34,000 nucleotides of DNA from an uncultured Nitrosomonadales bacterium (GTDB lineage Bacteria > Pseudomonadota > Gammaproteobacteria > Burkholderiales > Gallionellaceae), in NCBI GenBank assembly GCA_903876685.1, contig CAIRBC010000458.1:1-34000 (forward strand), read 5' to 3'. Numbering within the stretch: position 1 is the first letter of the stretch; the number at the start of each line of letters is the position of its first letter. The position numbers were made by a program, and so were the translations under genes. Shown here piece after piece: positions 9,754-23,195 of this stretch. The notes under the pieces were generated by a model. That model was not told where the DNA came from and searched no databases. It saw only the letters and a list, made by a program, of their open reading frames with translations.

Positions 9754-11136
9754 ATGGATGGCAATCAACTGGTAGTGGATCTGGAACTGATACGTAGGCT
9801 GGACAAGAATGGTCCCCGTTACACCTCCTATCCGACAGCGGATCGCTTTAATGATGCATTTACCGAGCTTAGTTATAGCGGGTGGTTAGCTAAATGTCAG
9901 GATGTTGCTCAACCTTTATCACTCTATTTCCATATCCCTTTTTGCAATACGCTTTGCTTTTATTGCGCCTGCAACAAGGTTATCACCAAAGATCGTTCAC
10001 TTTCCGCTGAATATGTGCGCTACCTATGCAAGGAAATGGCCATGCAAGCACAGATCCTCGGTAAGGGCAGGGTCGTTGAACAGTTGCATCTGGGTGGCGG
10101 CACACCCACCTTCTTGAGTGATGAGCAAATTCAACAACTAATGGCGGCCGTTCGTTTACATTTCACCCTGGTAGAGGAGGGTGAATATTCCATTGAAATT
10201 GACCCGCGCAAGGTCAGTGATGAGACTATCGCATTGCTCGCGCGCGAAGGATTCAATCGCATCAGTATCGGTGTACAGGATTTTGACGACCAGGTACAAC
10301 AGGCGGTTAATCGTATTCAAAGTGAAGAGGAAACCCTACGCATTATTCATGCTGCGCGTTTGAATGGTTTTAAATCTGTCAGTATCGATCTGATTTACGG
10401 CTTACCCAAGCAGACTTTACAAGGTTTTGACACAACTCTGGACAAGGTTATAGAAGCCAAACCCGATCGCCTGTCAATTTATAATTATGCTCATATGCCC
10501 ACACTCTTCAAACCACAACGGCGCATACATGAAGAAGATTTACCGGCACCCCAGACCAAACTGGATATTCTAAGCCTGGCGGTTAACAAGTTAACCAATG
10601 CAGGCTATGTGTATATCGGCATGGATCATTTCGCAAAACCAGAAGACGAATTGGCGATAGCGCAGCGCCAGGGCAGATTGCACCGTAATTTTCAGGGGTA
10701 TTCAACCCATTCCGATTGTGACCTGGTTGCGTTGGGTGTCAGTGCCATCGGCAAAATAGGGTCTACCTACAGTCAGAATTATCGTGAACTTGAGGGTTAT
10801 TATGCTGCGCTGGACAAGGATGTTTTACCAATCATGCGAGGTATGGAATTAAATGCGGATGATCTGTTGCGTCGCTCAATTATTCAAGCGTTGATGTGTC
10901 ATTTTGAACTTTCTATAGCTTCGTTTAACCAGGAATTTAATATCGATTTTGCACAATATTTTTCTGTAGAGATAAAGGAGTTGCAGGAATATCAGTCAGA
11001 AGGATTGCTTCAAATTTCTAGTCAGCAGCTACAGGTTACCCCTAAAGGACGAATGTTGATTCGCAATATTTGCATGGTATTTGACAAATATTTACGCACT
11101 CGTACCGAGCATGCACGCTACTCCAAGGTCATTTAG
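9754..11136 (+). CDS. hemN: oxygen-independent coproporphyrinogen III dehydrogenase (radical SAM)
   Basis: 460 aa; HIPFCNTLCFYCACNK radical SAM signature; GPRYTSYPTADRF N-terminus; LHLGGGTPTFL; GGAGG RBS upstream. Confidence 0.97.
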   Translation: MDGNQLVVDLELIRRLDKNGPRYTSYPTADRFNDAFTELSYSGWLAKCQDVAQPLSLYFHIPFCNTLCFYCACNKVITKDRSLSAEYVRYLCKEMAMQAQILGKGRVVEQLHLGGGTPTFLSDEQIQQLMAAVRLHFTLVEEGEYSIEIDPRKVSDETIALLAREGFNRISIGVQDFDDQVQQAVNRIQSEEETLRIIHAARLNGFKSVSIDLIYGLPKQTLQGFDTTLDKVIEAKPDRLSIYNYAHMPTLFKPQRRIHEEDLPAPQTKLDILSLAVNKLTNAGYVYIGMDHFAKPEDELAIAQRQGRLHRNFQGYSTHSDCDLVALGVSAIGKIGSTYSQNYRELEGYYAALDKDVLPIMRGMELNADDLLRRSIIQALMCHFELSIASFNQEFNIDFAQYFSVEIKELQEYQSEGLLQISSQQLQVTPKGRMLIRNICMVFDKYLRTRTEHARYSKVI

Positions 11137-11212
11137 CTTCAGGTGCGCGATTATTCGCGCCCTGAGATTTATTTCAGCTCCTTAATATTTTTATTTGATA
11201 GCGGGGTTCAGC

Positions 11213-13447
11213 ATGAATAAGATACTTAAATATGGTTTTGCAGCAGTAGCAGCGGCTCTAATTATTTCTGCCGCTGTTTTGGCTTATGTCGCAGCTACCT
11301 TCGATCCCAATAATTACAAGGAACAAATCATCAAGGTAGTTAAGGACCGTAACCATCGCGATCTACATCTTGATGGTAATATTGTCCTTTCTTTTTTCCC
11401 TAGTATCGGGGCCAAATTAGTCAAGGTCTCCTTATCCGAAATTAACAGTGACGAACAATTTGCTGCCATTGATGCTGCACGCGTATCGTTGTCGTTATTA
11501 CCGTTGTTCTCCGGACGTGTGGAAGTCAATGAAATATCATTAAGCGGTGTTCAGGGTACCTTAATCAAACATACCGACGGTACTACCAATATTGATGATC
11601 TGCTCGGCAAGGGAGCTCAAGAGGATAAAAATCAGCCTGAAAGGCCTCCTGTTAAATTTGACATCGCTGCGATTTCCATTAATCAAACTAACCTGAATTA
11701 TCGAGATGAAGGCAGCGGCGCACTTTACACCATCAAGGATCTTAACCTAAGCACCGGCAGGATTATCAATAAATTACCCGTCAAGATCAGCTTGTCTGCT
11801 GTTGTACAATCGAATCAACCCAGACTTGAAATCACGACACATTTAAAAACTACCTTGACTTTCGATTTGGACAAACAACTATACCACCTTGAAGGACTCG
11901 ACCTGGATGCTGACGGGGCAGCGTTAGATATTGCTAAACTAAAAGTCAATGCCAGCGGTGAAGTAAATGTAGATTTAGCGGCTACAGAATTTTTAGCGAA
12001 GCAATTCAAGCTCAAAGTGAGTGGCGTCAAAATCAAAGATGAATTTTCTGCTTCAGTGGAGGCACCGACACTAATTTTGACCAAAGACAAATTTTCGGGT
12101 GAAAAACTGCTGGTTAATGCCAAATTGAACGGTTCTTCTGGAAATATACTTGCCGCTTTATCGTTACCTAGCCTGGAAGGGAATGCACAATCGTTCAAGA
12201 TTGATGCCTTGGCGCTTGATCTCGATGTTAAACAAGCGGAACAATCTTTCAAATTTAAACTTAGCTTACCTTTGACAGGAAATTTTATCGCCAAACAGTT
12301 CAAGTTGAATAATTTAACGCTGGCGCTAACAGCCAACGGAGACAAGCTTCCCAATAAGTCTATTGAGAGTGTACTCAAAGGTAGTATGCAAGTAGATGCA
12401 CTCAAAGAGACTTTGCAACTTGCCCTTGCGGGTGGATTATTGCAAAGTCAGCTTAAGGCAAAAATTGGGATTAACAATTTTAGTGACCCTGCCCTTAATT
12501 TTGATTTGGATGTTGATCAAGTTGATGCCGATTTGTATCTGCCTAAATCTACTAAACCTGTCGCACAGAATGAAACTGAGCAACCCATAGACCTTTCAGC
12601 TTTACGCAAACTCAATCTGGAAGGCACTCTCAAAATAGGAGCACTAAAGGTTGCCAATTTAAAATCAACTAATTTGCACATTACTGTAAAAGCGCACAAG
12701 GGTGAATTGAAAGTGAACCCTCTTTCTGCAAATCTGTACCAGGGCAGTTTGAATGGCAACCTGAACGTCAATGCAGAAAGTACCCCGGTCATTTCGCTTA
12801 ACCAGACCCTTAGTGGAATCAATATAGCTGCTTTATTAAAAGACGCTGCTAATTTTGATACGCTTGAAGGCAAGGGAAGCGTCCTGTTGAATCTTAATAT
12901 GCACGGCAACACAGTCAGTGCCATGAAAAAGGTACTTGACGGTTCCCTGACGCTTAATCTTGCTGATGGAGCCGTCAAGGGTATTAATATTGCCAAAAAG
13001 TTACGCGAAGCTCAAACCATGTTCAGTAAAGGCGCAAACAGTTCGCAGACGCAAGCACTTAACAAAGAAGAGAAAACTGATTTTAGCGAGCTCAAGGCCA
13101 GTTTTAAAATAGTCAATGGAATTGCTCATAACGATGACTTATCCATGAAATCTCCCGTGCTTCGTGTCGCAGGAAACGGTGACATTAATATCGCTAACGA
13201 TAGCATCAACTACCTCGCCAAAGCAACCCTTGCCAAGACCTTGGAGGGGCAGGGTGGGAAAGATAACGTCAGCGGCATCACCGTGCCAGTGCGACTCAGT
13301 GGCCCCTTTTCTGATTTAAAATACACCTTGGATTATAGTGCACTGTTGAGTGATGTGACCAAACTGAAAATTGAAAATAAAAAGGATGAAATTAAATCCA
13401 AATTACAGGAGCAGCTTAAAGGTGGTCTCAACAATTTATTCAGATAA
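11213..13447 (+). CDS. AsmA family protein
   Basis: About 744 aa; N-terminal TM followed by FDPNNYKEQI (AsmA signature) and repetitive beta-rich sequence with a C-terminal AsmA-like region. MNKILK start at 11213 preferred over 11195. Confidence 0.9.
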   Translation: MNKILKYGFAAVAAALIISAAVLAYVAATFDPNNYKEQIIKVVKDRNHRDLHLDGNIVLSFFPSIGAKLVKVSLSEINSDEQFAAIDAARVSLSLLPLFSGRVEVNEISLSGVQGTLIKHTDGTTNIDDLLGKGAQEDKNQPERPPVKFDIAAISINQTNLNYRDEGSGALYTIKDLNLSTGRIINKLPVKISLSAVVQSNQPRLEITTHLKTTLTFDLDKQLYHLEGLDLDADGAALDIAKLKVNASGEVNVDLAATEFLAKQFKLKVSGVKIKDEFSASVEAPTLILTKDKFSGEKLLVNAKLNGSSGNILAALSLPSLEGNAQSFKIDALALDLDVKQAEQSFKFKLSLPLTGNFIAKQFKLNNLTLALTANGDKLPNKSIESVLKGSMQVDALKETLQLALAGGLLQSQLKAKIGINNFSDPALNFDLDVDQVDADLYLPKSTKPVAQNETEQPIDLSALRKLNLEGTLKIGALKVANLKSTNLHITVKAHKGELKVNPLSANLYQGSLNGNLNVNAESTPVISLNQTLSGINIAALLKDAANFDTLEGKGSVLLNLNMHGNTVSAMKKVLDGSLTLNLADGAVKGINIAKKLREAQTMFSKGANSSQTQALNKEEKTDFSELKASFKIVNGIAHNDDLSMKSPVLRVAGNGDINIANDSINYLAKATLAKTLEGQGGKDNVSGITVPVRLSGPFSDLKYTLDYSALLSDVTKLKIENKKDEIKSKLQEQLKGGLNNLFR

Positions 13448-13459
13448 TTTATTTTTCCA

Positions 13460-14503
13460 ATGAGTAATTTTGCTGAACGAATCATCGTCTGGCAGCAACA
13501 ACATGGACGACATAATTTACCATGGCAAGACGCTGGTGCCTATGGCATTTGGTTATCTGAAATTATGCTGCAACAGACACAGGTATCTACCGTGATCCCT
13601 TACTACTTGCGGTTCATGGCTACTTTTCCCGATATCGGATCGCTGGCAAATGCGTCTGAAGAACGTGTCTTAGCGCTTTGGAGTGGTTTGGGGTATTACG
13701 CACGAGGTCGAAATTTACATCGTGCTGCAAAAATTATTGCTGACCAATATCAAGGTGTATTCCCTCGACTATACGAGCAGATATTGGAGTTACCCGGAAT
13801 AGGACGCTCCACTGCGGCTGCAATCTGTGCGTTGGCTTATTTTGAGCGTCGAGCCATACTGGATGGCAATGTAAAGCGAGTTTTATCACGTTACTGTGGT
13901 TTCTCTGGCTGGAGCGGAGAATACCTGAATTTACTTTGGCTACAGGCTGAAGCCTTGCTGCCCAATCATGATATCGCTTGCTATACGCAAGCCCTGATGG
14001 ATATGGGTGCCACGCTATGCAAACGCAGCAAACCAGCTTGTTCTGCCTGTCCTGTGCAGCAGAGTTGCCATGCTTTTTTAACGGGTCGTATCGCTGAGCT
14101 GCCTACACCACGACCTCGCAAGTCCATACCCGTGAAGGACTGCCACTTTTTATTATTGCTGCATGGTGATGATATATTGTTAGAAAAGCGTCCTGAAATG
14201 GGAATCTGGGGTGGGCTTTGGTGTATGCCTCAATTCGATGATATGCAAGCGTTAGAAAGCTGGTGTGCAGGTTTGGATATGGGTTCCCACCTGGATAAAC
14301 ATGGAAAATCCTGTTTCAAGCAATATCCGTCTTTTATCCATACCTTTACTCATTTTAAGTGGGATATTACCCCGGTAATCCGGCTGGTAAATCGTAAACC
14401 GAAACCAACACAAAAAACTGAGCATATCTGGATGAATATATTGGACGCAGAGAAGTCTGCCATTCCAACGCCCGTGCGGAAATTACTTCAACATTTAAAT
14501 TAG
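13460..14503 (+). CDS. mutY: A/G-specific adenine glycosylase
   Basis: LPWQDAGAYGIWLSEIMLQQTQVSTVIPYY, HhH LPGIGRSTAAAI, Fe-S Cys cluster CKRSKPACSACPVQQSC, C-terminal NUDIX-like region. Confidence 0.97.
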   Translation: MSNFAERIIVWQQQHGRHNLPWQDAGAYGIWLSEIMLQQTQVSTVIPYYLRFMATFPDIGSLANASEERVLALWSGLGYYARGRNLHRAAKIIADQYQGVFPRLYEQILELPGIGRSTAAAICALAYFERRAILDGNVKRVLSRYCGFSGWSGEYLNLLWLQAEALLPNHDIACYTQALMDMGATLCKRSKPACSACPVQQSCHAFLTGRIAELPTPRPRKSIPVKDCHFLLLLHGDDILLEKRPEMGIWGGLWCMPQFDDMQALESWCAGLDMGSHLDKHGKSCFKQYPSFIHTFTHFKWDITPVIRLVNRKPKPTQKTEHIWMNILDAEKSAIPTPVRKLLQHLN

Positions 14504-14518
14504 GCGGGACAAATGTGT

Positions 14519-15112
14519 TCAGTCTCCCCAGGCTTTTATCAAATTTTGCTCGACACCTAGATGATTCAGTATCCGTGCAACAACAAAATCCACCAAGTCT
14601 TGTACGGTTCGCGGATGTTGATAAAAGCCAGGATTGGGTGGCAAAATGATAGCGCCGGCATGGGAAAGTTTTAGCATATTTTCCAGATGGATCGAAGAAA
14701 ATGGTGTCTCGCGTGGAACCATGATCAGCGGCCGTTTTTCCTTTAGCATCACATCGGCTGCACGAGCAATCAAATCATCGCTAATCCCATTAGCAATTTT
14801 TGCCAACATGTTCATGGTACATGGGCAAACAACCATAGCGCTTCCAGGATTAGACCCAGAAGCCATTGGTGCAAACCAGTCGTGCATGCTGTATACCTTT
14901 AACTCGCCACCTTCAAAACGCTCTCTCAGCATTTTTTCAGCATCCTGCGGGCTATTAGGTAGCACTATTTCCATTTCCTGTTTGGCGACAATCTGCGCAG
15001 CCTTTGAATATACCAGATGAACCTGCTGCTCGCTTTGCAGCAGCAATTCGAGCAGACGAATAGCATAAGGCAGTCCAGAAGCGCCAGTTATTGCGAGTGT
15101 AATAGCTTTCAT
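14519..15112 (-). CDS. ubiX: flavin prenyltransferase UbiX
   Basis: MKAITLAITGASGLPYAIRLLELL, VVCPCTMNMLAKIANGI, LIMVPRETPFSSIHLENML. Track start 15127 adds MIRYH; 15112 preferred. Confidence 0.95.
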   Translation of the reverse strand: MKAITLAITGASGLPYAIRLLELLLQSEQQVHLVYSKAAQIVAKQEMEIVLPNSPQDAEKMLRERFEGGELKVYSMHDWFAPMASGSNPGSAMVVCPCTMNMLAKIANGISDDLIARAADVMLKEKRPLIMVPRETPFSSIHLENMLKLSHAGAIILPPNPGFYQHPRTVQDLVDFVVARILNHLGVEQNLIKAWGD

Positions 15113-15272
15113 GTGGTATCTTATCAACTAACAATACATTATCCAGCAAAATTGATGGTTATTCGCTATTTAAACTTTAATTTTTTTTAATCGAATTTTT
15201 AAGGTATATTTACCAAACATCTTTTGCGTCTTTTACGTTGCGCCAAATTTATACAGACAGAGCTAAGCGAAC

Positions 15273-16040
15273 ATGACGAATTTAACAGAACAAGATCCAA
15301 GTTGTACATCGATTTCCTGCCAACATTGCGGCTTATACCAACTTGGTTTATCAATGGGACTGGATAGTGCCGACACGAGTCTTCCTGATCGCTATATCAA
15401 GCGAAAATTTATGCTTAAACGTGGTCAGGTTCTTTATCGTGCAGGTGAGGAATTTACCTCCATCTATTCCATACGCAGCGGTTCAGTCAAAACTTATATT
15501 TCTACCGATGATGGACGACTGCAAATCACCGGATTTCATGTACCTGGCGAGTTACTGGGTTTGAATGCGATAGGAGAGAATCGCTATAATTGTGAAGCGG
15601 TAGCCTTGGAAGCCTCTTCAGTTTGTAAAATTTCTCTGGAATGTTTTCAGGAAATCGCTCTACAAATTCCATCGGTGAACTACCAAATGCTCAGAATGAT
15701 GAGCAAAGAGATCAAACACCATCAAGATTTAATGTTGCTGCTCGGCAAAATGTCAGCTGAGGAGCGCTTGGCTACCTATCTTCTATCTTTGTCCCGTCGT
15801 TTCGCTTTACGCAACTATTCGCCTAATCAGTTTAATTTAAGTATGTCTCGTGGAGACATTGGCAATTATGTTGGAATCGCTGAAGAAACGGTATGTCGTA
15901 TTTTTACCCGATTTCAGGAGGAGGGTTTGATCATTATTCGTAGAAGACACATTATTCTTACTGACATTGAGCGATTAAGTGTGATCGCGCGCGAACCTTA
16001 CCAGCCCCCAACAGTTGCGCGTTATCCTTTGGAAATATGA
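15273..16040 (+). CDS. FNR-family (CRP/FNR) transcriptional regulator with atypical N-terminal cysteine motif
   Basis: 255 aa; CTSISCQHCGLYQLG N-terminus, cNMP-like beta-roll, Cys118 aligning with E. coli FNR Cys122, HTH MSRGDIGNYVGIAEETVCRIFTRFQEEGLI. Confidence 0.93.
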   Translation: MTNLTEQDPSCTSISCQHCGLYQLGLSMGLDSADTSLPDRYIKRKFMLKRGQVLYRAGEEFTSIYSIRSGSVKTYISTDDGRLQITGFHVPGELLGLNAIGENRYNCEAVALEASSVCKISLECFQEIALQIPSVNYQMLRMMSKEIKHHQDLMLLLGKMSAEERLATYLLSLSRRFALRNYSPNQFNLSMSRGDIGNYVGIAEETVCRIFTRFQEEGLIIIRRRHIILTDIERLSVIAREPYQPPTVARYPLEI

Positions 16041-16131
16041 TTCTTGGCTGAAAATCGAACTTTGTTTTAGCTATTATTTGGCTTACAGCCAGTTAGCTTG
16101 TTATATAGTAAGTTTTGTAGGTTACGGCATT

Positions 16132-16158
16132 AAAAAAGGGCAGAATTACCTGCCCTTT
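16132..16158 (-). terminator. Rho-independent terminator of the atp operon
   Basis: Perfect 9-bp stem AAAGGGCAG/CTGCCCTTT with a 6-nt loop. On the minus strand it continues into a T-run. Lies in the convergent gap between the regulator and atpC. Confidence 0.85.
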
Positions 16159-16189
16159 ATTAATAGTTTACATAATCCTGAGGTGCCTA

Positions 16190-16618
16190 TCAGTGTCCTG
16201 CCTGCTTGCGTAATTGCTGAATTGCGCGCAATTGTGCGATTGCTTCCGCTAGTTCCGATTGTGCTTGTGCGTAATCGATGTCAGATGCACGATTTTTGAT
16301 AGATTCTTCAGCCGCTTGCTTTGCTTCCAATGCGCGAGCCTCATCCAAATCTGAACCACGAATCGCCGTATCTGCAAGAACGGTTACCACATTGGGTTGA
16401 ACTTCAAGCATTCCACCAGAAACATAAATCAGCAATTCTTTTTCCTGGTCAGGTTGTTTAATCCTTACCGAACCAGGTTTTATACGAGTCATCAACGCTG
16501 TATGTCTGGGATAAATACCTAATTCACCCATTTCACCTGGAACAACTACGACTTCAGCCAGACCAGAAAAAATAGACTCTTCCGCGCTAACTACGTCTAC
16601 ATGTACGGTCATTGCCAT
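16190..16618 (-). CDS. atpC: F1F0 ATP synthase subunit epsilon
   Basis: [46 protein letters not shown]; last gene of the atp operon. Confidence 0.97.
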   Translation of the reverse strand: MAMTVHVDVVSAEESIFSGLAEVVVVPGEMGELGIYPRHTALMTRIKPGSVRIKQPDQEKELLIYVSGGMLEVQPNVVTVLADTAIRGSDLDEARALEAKQAAEESIKNRASDIDYAQAQSELAEAIAQLRAIQQLRKQAGH

Positions 16619-16635
16619 GCTTGTCCCCTTTAACG

Positions 16636-18099
<1,464 letters not shown>

Positions 18100-18103
18100 T
18101 CAA

Positions 18104-18970
18104 TTAACCAACTGCTGCCGCACCGCTAACGATTTCAGAAATTTCGCGGGTAATCGCTGCCTGGCGTGCTTTGTTGTATACCAGCTTGAGATCGTTAATC
18201 ACACTCTTCGCATTATCAGAAGCCGCTTTCATCGCTACCATACGAGCGCTTTGCTCTGAAGCCATATTTTCAACTACAGCCTGATAAACCAAGGATTCAA
18301 TGTATCGAACCAACAGCTCATCAATCACCTGCTTGGCATCTGGTTCATATATATAATCCCAGTTGCCATCAGTTGTTCCCATTTGATCTCCACTTAACGG
18401 CAGCAACTGCTCTACACGCGGTTCCTGCTTCATGGTATTTACAAAATGGTTATAACTAATGTGTATAGAATCAACTTCACCCGCAGCATACGCATCCAGC
18501 ATCAGCTTAACTGCACCAATCAATTTCTCTATGTGTGGCGTATCTCCCAGACCGGTAAGACTGGATTTAACTTTGGCACCGATCCGGTTCATAAATCCCA
18601 AACCTTTGGTTCCAATCGGACAAACCACTACATTTTTGTTATCTGTTTCCCATTCTTTCATTCGGTTAACAGCTAAACGCAGCACGTTGGTATTTAAACC
18701 ACCACACAACCCCTTATCTGAAGTAACAACAATCAGACCAACATTCTTGTTTTCCGGTCGCTTGACCAGAAACGCATGTTTATATTCAGGGTTAGCACGC
18801 GATAAGTGTGCTGCTACTGCGCGTATTTTTTCCGCATACGGACGAGCAGCACGCATACGATCTTGTGCCTTGCGCATTTTGGCTGCCGCAACCATTTCCA
18901 TGGCGCGCGTAATCTTGCGTGTATTTTCAACACTCTTGATTTTTGCGCGTATCTCTTTACTGCCAGCCAT
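18104..18970 (-). CDS. atpG: F1F0 ATP synthase subunit gamma
   Basis: [37 protein letters not shown]-terminal [22 protein letters not shown]. Confidence 0.99.
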   Translation of the reverse strand: MAGSKEIRAKIKSVENTRKITRAMEMVAAAKMRKAQDRMRAARPYAEKIRAVAAHLSRANPEYKHAFLVKRPENKNVGLIVVTSDKGLCGGLNTNVLRLAVNRMKEWETDNKNVVVCPIGTKGLGFMNRIGAKVKSSLTGLGDTPHIEKLIGAVKLMLDAYAAGEVDSIHISYNHFVNTMKQEPRVEQLLPLSGDQMGTTDGNWDYIYEPDAKQVIDELLVRYIESLVYQAVVENMASEQSARMVAMKAASDNAKSVINDLKLVYNKARQAAITREISEIVSGAAAVG

Positions 18971-18983
18971 TTCTCACCCCGCC

Positions 18984-20525
18984 TTAATAGACTGCCGTGG
19001 ACTTGAATTTTACGATTGCCTCATTCAGCAACTTTTCATTGTCTGCATTCAGGTCTTTGGTAGACTCAATCGCATCAATTAAAGGCTTGTTACTTGATTT
19101 CAGATAGGCATGCAATGCTGATTCAAAGGCAAGCGCTTTAGGAACAGAAATATCGTCGAAGAAACCCTTGTTGACTGAAAACAGCGTGACAGCCATTTCT
19201 GCAACAGACAACGGTGCATATTGCAACTGCTTCATTAACTCTGTAACCATCCGCCCACGTTCCAATTGCTTGCGTGTTGCTTCATCCAGATCCGAAGCAA
19301 ATTGCGCAAAAGCCGCCAATTCACGATACTGTGCAAGAGCAAGACGTACACCACCACCCAGTTTCTTGATAACCTTGGTTTGCGCCGCACCGCCTACTCT
19401 AGACACCGACACCCCTGCGTTAATTGCCGGACGTATCCCTGCATTGAACAGATCTGATTCAAGAAATATCTGACCATCGGTAATTGAAATCACATTGGTC
19501 GGTACAAAGGCAGATACGTCACCCGCCTGAGTTTCGATAATTGGCAGAGCTGTCAATGAGCCCGTCTTGCCTTTCACCTCACCCTTGGTGAAACTCTCAA
19601 CATAATCTGCGTTCACTCTAGCTGCACGTTCCAACAGACGGGAGTGCAAATAGAAAACATCGCCTGGATAAGCTTCGCGACCAGGTGGTCTACGAAGCAA
19701 CAAGGAAATCTGACGATAGGCCCAAGCTTGCTTGGTAAGGTCATCATATACGATAAGAGCATCCTGACCACGATCACGGAAATACTCACCCATCGTACAA
19801 CCTGCATAGGGTGCAAGAAACTGCATTGCCGCCGAATCTGATGCAGTCGCCGCCACTACAATGGTATATCCCAAAGCGCCATGCTCTTCAAGTTTGCGCA
19901 CTACGTTTGCGATATTTGAGGCCTTCTGACCAATAGCAACATAAACGCAGGTCATGTTTTGACCTTTTTGATTGATAATCGCGTCTACGGCCACCGCTGT
20001 TTTCCCGGTTTGGCGATCGCCAATAATCAATTCCCGCTGACCTCTGCCAATCGGTACCATTGAGTCAATCGCTTTCAAGCCTGTTTGTACTGGCTGATCT
20101 ACGGATTTACGTGCAATAACACCTGGCGCCACTTTTTCAATTTTGTCGGTCATCTTTGCATTTACCGGACCTTTACCATCTATAGGCTGACCCAGCGCAT
20201 TGACTACTCGACCACACAATTCAGGACCTACCGGCACTTCCAGAATACGTCCTGTACACTTGACTGTATCTCCTTCGGTGATGTGCTCATATTCACCTAG
20301 CACAACGGCTCCTATGGAATCTCGCTCAAGATTCAGCGCAAGGCCAAACGTATTGCCTGGAAATTCCAACATCTCACCTTGCATCACGTCAGATAGACCA
20401 TGTACACGAACAATACCGTCAGTCACGCTAATTACAGTACCTTCGGTGCGCGCCTGAGTCAGAGCCTCAAAATTATCGATTCGGCTGCGAATTAAACTGC
20501 TTATTTCAGAAGGGTTGAGCTTCAT
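18984..20525 (-). CDS. atpA: F1F0 ATP synthase subunit alpha
   Basis: [37 protein letters not shown]. Confidence 0.99.
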   Translation of the reverse strand: MKLNPSEISSLIRSRIDNFEALTQARTEGTVISVTDGIVRVHGLSDVMQGEMLEFPGNTFGLALNLERDSIGAVVLGEYEHITEGDTVKCTGRILEVPVGPELCGRVVNALGQPIDGKGPVNAKMTDKIEKVAPGVIARKSVDQPVQTGLKAIDSMVPIGRGQRELIIGDRQTGKTAVAVDAIINQKGQNMTCVYVAIGQKASNIANVVRKLEEHGALGYTIVVAATASDSAAMQFLAPYAGCTMGEYFRDRGQDALIVYDDLTKQAWAYRQISLLLRRPPGREAYPGDVFYLHSRLLERAARVNADYVESFTKGEVKGKTGSLTALPIIETQAGDVSAFVPTNVISITDGQIFLESDLFNAGIRPAINAGVSVSRVGGAAQTKVIKKLGGGVRLALAQYRELAAFAQFASDLDEATRKQLERGRMVTELMKQLQYAPLSVAEMAVTLFSVNKGFFDDISVPKALAFESALHAYLKSSNKPLIDAIESTKDLNADNEKLLNEAIVKFKSTAVY

Positions 20526-20555
20526 CTAAATTTCCTTATCTTGATAAATCTATTA

Positions 20556-21089
20556 TCAGGCCAGGGCGTTTGCCATCTCGCCAAGACGGGTGCGCGCCGA
20601 ACCATCGATCACCTTATCACCGGCGCGTATCACTATCCCGCCCAGTAACTCTTTGTTGATTTTGCAAACGAGCTTTATTTTGCGACCCATGCGCACTTTC
20701 AACGTGTCTGCAATTTTTTCCTGTTGTGCATCTGTCAGCTCGAAAGCACTGTCAACAACTACATTGATGGTTTTTTCAGCTTCAGCTCTCAAACTCTCAA
20801 AGATGGCGGCAATTTCAGGACATACCAACAATCTCTGATTATCTACAACCGCCTTGATGAAATTATGTTGCTGTGTATTTGCCAAGCTGCCAAGCAGACC
20901 CGCCATCAGGCTTTCCAGTTGTTTCTTGGAAACTCTGGGGCTTGTTATAACAGATCTGATTTCGTTATTACAGACATATTCGGCGAGCACTACTAACATT
21001 TCTGCCCACCCTTTTAGGTCTGTCTGCTTTTGCGCTTCCTCAAAAGCAGCCTGTGCGTATGGCCGTGCAATAGTGATATTTTCGGACAT
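20556..21089 (-). CDS. atpH: F1F0 ATP synthase subunit delta
   Basis: ITIARPYAQAAFEEAQ; C-terminal LLGGIVIRAGDKVIDGSARTRLGEM. Confidence 0.97.
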   Translation of the reverse strand: MSENITIARPYAQAAFEEAQKQTDLKGWAEMLVVLAEYVCNNEIRSVITSPRVSKKQLESLMAGLLGSLANTQQHNFIKAVVDNQRLLVCPEIAAIFESLRAEAEKTINVVVDSAFELTDAQQEKIADTLKVRMGRKIKLVCKINKELLGGIVIRAGDKVIDGSARTRLGEMANALA

Positions 21090-21094
21090 GGCGA

Positions 21095-21565
21095 TCAGAT
21101 TTCCGAGACCAATTTGTCGAGCAGGTCACTATGAGCGTTGGCATCAATTTCTCGACCCAGAATCTTGCTCGCACCAGCCAGTGCGATTGCAGAAACCTGC
21201 GTGCGCAATTGTTCCCTTGCACGAAACACTTCCTGATCAATTTCAGCTTTTGCGCCTACAATAATACGGTCACCTTCTACCTTGGCTTTCGCTTTGGCAT
21301 CTTCGACTATTTCTATTGCGCGCTTTTCACCATTGTTAACGATTTCACCTGCTTTTTCCTTCGCTTCGCGCAGAATTTCTGCTGAACGCTTGGCTGCAAG
21401 CTCCAGGTCATGTTTTGCACGATCAGCATCTGCCAAGCCATCAGCAATTTGCTTTTTCCGTTGTTCCAGCGCTGCCACGATTGGCGGCCAAACAAACGCC
21501 ATGCAGAACCACACAAACAGTGCAAACATGATCGTTTGAGCTAGAAGAGTTGCATTGATATTCAT
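21095..21565 (-). CDS. atpF: F1F0 ATP synthase subunit b
   Basis: [29 protein letters not shown] followed by a charged helical stalk. Confidence 0.97.
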   Translation of the reverse strand: MNINATLLAQTIMFALFVWFCMAFVWPPIVAALEQRKKQIADGLADADRAKHDLELAAKRSAEILREAKEKAGEIVNNGEKRAIEIVEDAKAKAKVEGDRIIVGAKAEIDQEVFRAREQLRTQVSAIALAGASKILGREIDANAHSDLLDKLVSEI

Positions 21566-21608
21566 GCAGGCTACCTTTCCTTAGTTATACGTGGCCGCTT
21601 TTAGAGAA

Positions 21609-21851
<243 letters not shown>

Positions 21852-21882
21852 TTAGTTCTCCTATTGATAAAGTTTAGTGATT

Positions 21883-23195
<1,313 letters not shown>

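Noticed and set aside
11142-11162. Hairpin GGTGCGCGA-TTAT-TCGCGCCC after hemN
   Set aside because: Stem is good but no clear T-run follows, so it is not called as an intrinsic terminator; it could still act as an mRNA 3' structure.
11815-12405. 196-aa minus-strand ORF antisense to the AsmA-like gene
   Set aside because: Low-complexity Ser/Leu-rich composition typical of a shadow frame; the AsmA-like frame is continuous and recognisable.
12517-12996. 159-aa minus-strand ORF antisense to the AsmA-like gene
   Set aside because: Shadow ORF with no recognisable motif.
15153-15168. TTGATGGTTATTCG upstream of the FNR-like gene as an autoregulatory FNR site
   Set aside because: Only one half-site matches; the second half has three mismatches.
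18459-19082. 207-aa plus-strand ORF antisense to atpG/atpA
   Set aside because: Fully overlaps highly conserved ATP synthase genes; no domain signature.
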